From assembly GCA_052315315.1 (NCBI GenBank), contig JBLSDE010000004.1:19070-83069 (forward strand): a stretch of 64,000 nucleotides of DNA, given 5' to 3'. Shown here piece after piece: positions 63,482 through 64,000 of the stretch. The DNA is from Cuniculiplasma sp052315315. GTDB lineage: Archaea; Thermoplasmatota; Thermoplasmata; Thermoplasmatales; Thermoplasmataceae. The notes beneath the pieces are model-generated. The model worked only from the letters and a program-made list of their open reading frames with translations, searched no databases and had not been told where the DNA came from. The position numbers and the translations under genes are program-made. Position 1 is the first letter of the stretch. Each line of letters starts with the position of its first letter.

Positions 63482-63497
63482 AGTTTTCCGGGAAACT
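63482..63497 (-). promoter_or_regulatory. Near-perfect 16-bp palindrome before the TrmB-type gene
   Basis: AGTTTTCCGGGAAACT has five-base perfect outer arms and a CCGG-centred core with a single mismatched pair. It lies 13-43 bases before the possible starts, so it could be an autoregulatory site. Unlike the malA site in sequence. Confidence 0.4.
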
Positions 63498-63529
63498 CTC
63501 ACTTTGTTAAAAAATTCAGAAATATCAAA

Positions 63530-63739
63530 CTAAAGTATTTTCAGAGTTTTTCTTTTTGACTTCAGTCCACTGATAATTTTAACCTGATCTCTTTTGACGT
63601 GGTAATATTCTGAAACCTGTTTAATTATGTCTCTGTTGGCCATGTTATTCTGTGGAAGAACATTAGTCTGTACGACCAAATAGTCTTCCATTTCAACGAT
63701 CCTTGCCTCTCCTCTCTTAACAATTACTTTTACAATCAC
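63530..63739 (-). CDS. DUF167/UPF0235 (YggU-like) protein
   Basis: About 69 residues. The second half, ANRDIIKQVSEYYHVKRDQV then IISGLKSKRKTLKI, is the diagnostic DUF167 signature, and VKVIVKRGEARIVE fits the first strands. The family has a small alpha/beta fold of unknown function. I take the GTG at 63739 because a TTTTATAC box lies about 25 bases before it (leaderless); the ATG at 63781 would add 14 hydrophobic residues foreign to the family. Confidence 0.82.
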   Translation of the reverse strand: MIVKVIVKRGEARIVEMEDYLVVQTNVLPQNNMANRDIIKQVSEYYHVKRDQVKIISGLKSKRKTLKIL

Positions 63740-63857
63740 TATGATTGTAATTGAAAGAAGGTATAAAACTGATATATCCAAGGTATATTCTGACTCAGAG
63801 AAGGAAAGGAGGTTTCAGTTTCTTAAAATTCTGCATAGCGTCCCAAATGTTGTGTAT

Positions 63858-64000
63858 TTATAAAGGATACCTCCTTTGGAACATTTCCTTAATCTCATCA
63901 ATGCATTTATAATATCCTCTCAATGATCTCATAGACCATTTGTCATTTATCTCTGCTGCCCTCAGATAAATGATCTTCATTGCACTCTCTTCCGACGCCA
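63858..64000 (-). CDS. C-terminal part of an unknown helical protein
   Basis: A frame entering from the right edge gives 46 residues, all helical-looking (EESAMKIIYLRAAEINDKW; GYYKCIDEIKEMFQRRYPL). The coding pattern is protein-like, but the rest lies outside the window so the family cannot be named. Confidence 0.45.
   Translation of the reverse strand, partial: ASEESAMKIIYLRAAEINDKWSMRSLRGYYKCIDEIKEMFQRRYPL

Noticed and set aside
1..64000. CRISPR array
   Set aside because: No set of regularly spaced direct repeats with unique spacers was seen, and no cas gene. The RecB-like nuclease in the helicase is fused and not Cas4.

Overview
The window reads as the chromosome of an archaeon of the class Thermoplasmata, most likely a Thermoplasmatales-like acidophile related to Ferroplasma, Cuniculiplasma or Picrophilus. 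The genus is inference. The supporting signs are AT-rich DNA, many starts placed about 25 bases after a TATA box (leaderless transcripts), start/stop-overlapping operons, and archaeal-type genes: membrane LonB, a Cgi121-like KEOPS subunit, diphthine synthase, CobY, a DUF1628-type pilin, a TrmB-type regulator beside a GH31 alpha-glucosidase, and leaderless GTG starts. There is no rRNA and no CRISPR array. There is one tRNA (Asp, GUC).

Layout. 1-9.5 kb: a regulator tail, secreted membrane-anchored proteins, a zinc alcohol dehydrogenase, a ThiF-like E1/HAD pair, a PIG-V-like mannosyltransferase, a ribbon-helix-helix-like/SHOCT pair, and a PadR-controlled ABC exporter. 9.5-19.9 kb, mostly minus strand: a six-gene overlapping run of DUF211, a VIT1-like transporter, an orphan membrane protein, an FAH-family enzyme, an orphan protein and a VirD4/HerA-like ATPase fused to a nuclease-like domain; then CinA-like and SIS proteins. 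20.1-31.2 kb is the most accessory-looking part. It holds an ATPase plus a PD-(D/E)xK nuclease pair, a cell-surface glycosyltransferase unit, and a vWA-PP2C-kinase triad (like the TerY-P triad) next to a UvrD-RecB-type helicase-nuclease. 31.1-34.8 kb: a carotenoid set (crtY, crtB, crtI, crtZ) able to take GGPP to zeaxanthin. 34.9-40 kb: a MoxR/DUF58 operon with a glycine-rich surface protein. 40-54 kb: housekeeping genes (Lon, KEOPS, PfkB, gamma-carbonic anhydrase, enolase, DphB, CobY, ThiI, HemQ) and a pilin. 54.5-58.3 kb: a DUF2079 protein, tRNA-Asp, and a gene-poor AT-rich stretch with an IS256-family remnant. 58.3-64 kb: a maltooligosaccharide locus (MFS, a truncated amylase-like protein, alpha-glucosidase, TrmB-type regulator with a candidate operator).

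How it fits together. The candidate undescribed systems are: the ATPase/ELK-nuclease pair at 20160-22447; the signalling triad with helicase-nuclease at 25450-31151; and the ATPase-nuclease fusion with its orphan partner at 11685-14432. All three pair an NTPase or a phosphorylation switch with a restriction-type nuclease, which is how anti-mobile-element systems are usually built. That role is inference and no search was run. The ATPase/nuclease pair is visibly more AT-, Asn- and Lys-rich than its neighbours, which suggests transfer.
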